Assembly: GCA_031275145.1 (NCBI GenBank)
Contig: JAISPE010000042.1
Location: 1 to 11,889, forward strand
Source: Prevotellaceae bacterium
GTDB lineage: Bacteria > Bacteroidota > Bacteroidia > Bacteroidales > UBA932
Length of the DNA stretch: 11,889 bases
Direction: 5' to 3'
In this document: positions 11,529 through 11,889 of the stretch, piece after piece
How the letters are laid out: every line of letters starts with the position of its first letter
How positions within the stretch are numbered: position 1 is the stretch's first letter
Made by a program: the position numbers and the translations under genes
Notes under the pieces: model-generated
The model's input: only the letters and a program-made list of their open reading frames with translations
Told to the model about the DNA's origin: nothing
Databases searched by the model: none

Positions 11529-11852
11529 GCATTCCGTTAGGAATGCATCGCTCGGTAGAAATGCTGGCAAGCACAGCCTGCATTCCGTTAGGAATGCATC
11601 CAAAGATTAGGGCAATTATACTATGCACAGTACAGTTTTGTGATATGGGATTGCGGGTCAAGCCCGCAATGACAACATACAACCCCGTCGTCATTGCGGG
11701 CTTGACCGGGCTTGACCCGCAATCTCCCGTTTCACAAAACTGTCCCGCGCGAGGAATAAAATATATGTAAATGGATGTGGATGCATTCCTAACGGAATGC
11801 AACGCAGGGTCGGGGACCTTTTCTACCGAGCGATGCATTCCTAACGGAATGC
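11529..11852. mobile_element. Composite nested inverted-repeat element (REP/MITE-like)
   Basis: The outer arms 11529-11561 and 11820-11852 are perfect 33-bp inverted repeats, each made of the hairpin GCATTCCGTTAGGAATGC followed by ATCGCTCGGTAGAAA. A second pair, 11580-11601 and 11779-11800 (22 bp, same hairpin plus ATCC), lies inside. A third, different element occupies the centre. No transposase is encoded, so movement would need help in trans. The outer sequence is a variant of the element at 4761-4876. Nothing beyond 11852 is recognisable as a gene. Confidence 0.82.
11632..11743. repeat. Inner palindromic repeat (TTGCGGG..CCCGCAA type)
   Basis: ACAGTTTTGTGA (11632-11643) and TCACAAAACTGT (11732-11743) bound an interior of ATTGCGGGTCAAGCCCGCAA-like hairpins on both sides (about 11650-11670 and 11692-11722). 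The motif resembles a palindromic repeat that I recall from many bacterial genomes. It appears to have landed inside, or been assembled with, the outer GCATTCC element. Confidence 0.75.
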
Positions 11853-11889
11853 AATGAACTGCAACCTTTTTCTTAAATTGATGACATTG

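Noticed and set aside
11529..11852. Insertion sequence with transposase
   Set aside because: No frame in the region encodes a transposase; open frames there are translations of the palindromes.

Overview
The window looks like chromosome of a Bacteroidota bacterium, most likely order Bacteroidales. The support is a type III glutamine synthetase of 729 residues, a DUF6261-like protein, a six-bladed beta-propeller lipoprotein with its small secreted-type peptide, and promoter boxes of the Bacteroidota form TAnnTTTG in front of several genes. The species cannot be named from sequence alone. Genes are separated by unusually repeat-rich spacers.

Left edge (1-804): the first 20 codons of smpB run off the window on the minus strand, behind a good promoter. 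A gene-poor stretch follows, holding a 34-bp-arm inverted repeat, a 21-bp tandem array and a small hairpin.

Metal-efflux block (805-4498, minus strand, transcribed right to left): a TolC-type outer-membrane factor with methionine-rich insertions, a CusB-type periplasmic adaptor with an N-terminal metal-binding domain and a C-terminal HMA domain, then a stand-alone HMA protein that is a paralogue of the adaptor's tail. This looks like a copper/silver-type export operon, but no inner-membrane RND pump (CusA type) is present. A 7-bp array with an inverted copy lies between the outer-membrane factor and the adaptor, and a 21-bp array overlaps the start of the outer-membrane factor gene.

Middle (4652-7401): a palindromic dispersed repeat element, then the glutamine synthetase gene (minus strand) with its own promoter, then an upstream region with 9-bp-period repeats.

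Plus-strand block (7402-9828): a 42-bp array of palindromic units runs up to, and overlaps by ATGA, a DUF6261-like gene. After a heptamer-rich spacer come a 41-residue hydrophobic peptide and a beta-propeller lipoprotein, 12 bp apart.

Right side (9829-11889): a 426-residue unrecognised protein on the minus strand, flanked by related ACCGCAA repeats, then a nested composite inverted-repeat element of about 324 bp.

The most unusual property is the repeat system. Tandem periods are 7, 21, 21 and 42 bp, the longer arrays alternate between two unit types, and TGA-bearing heptamers sit at the stop codons of three genes.
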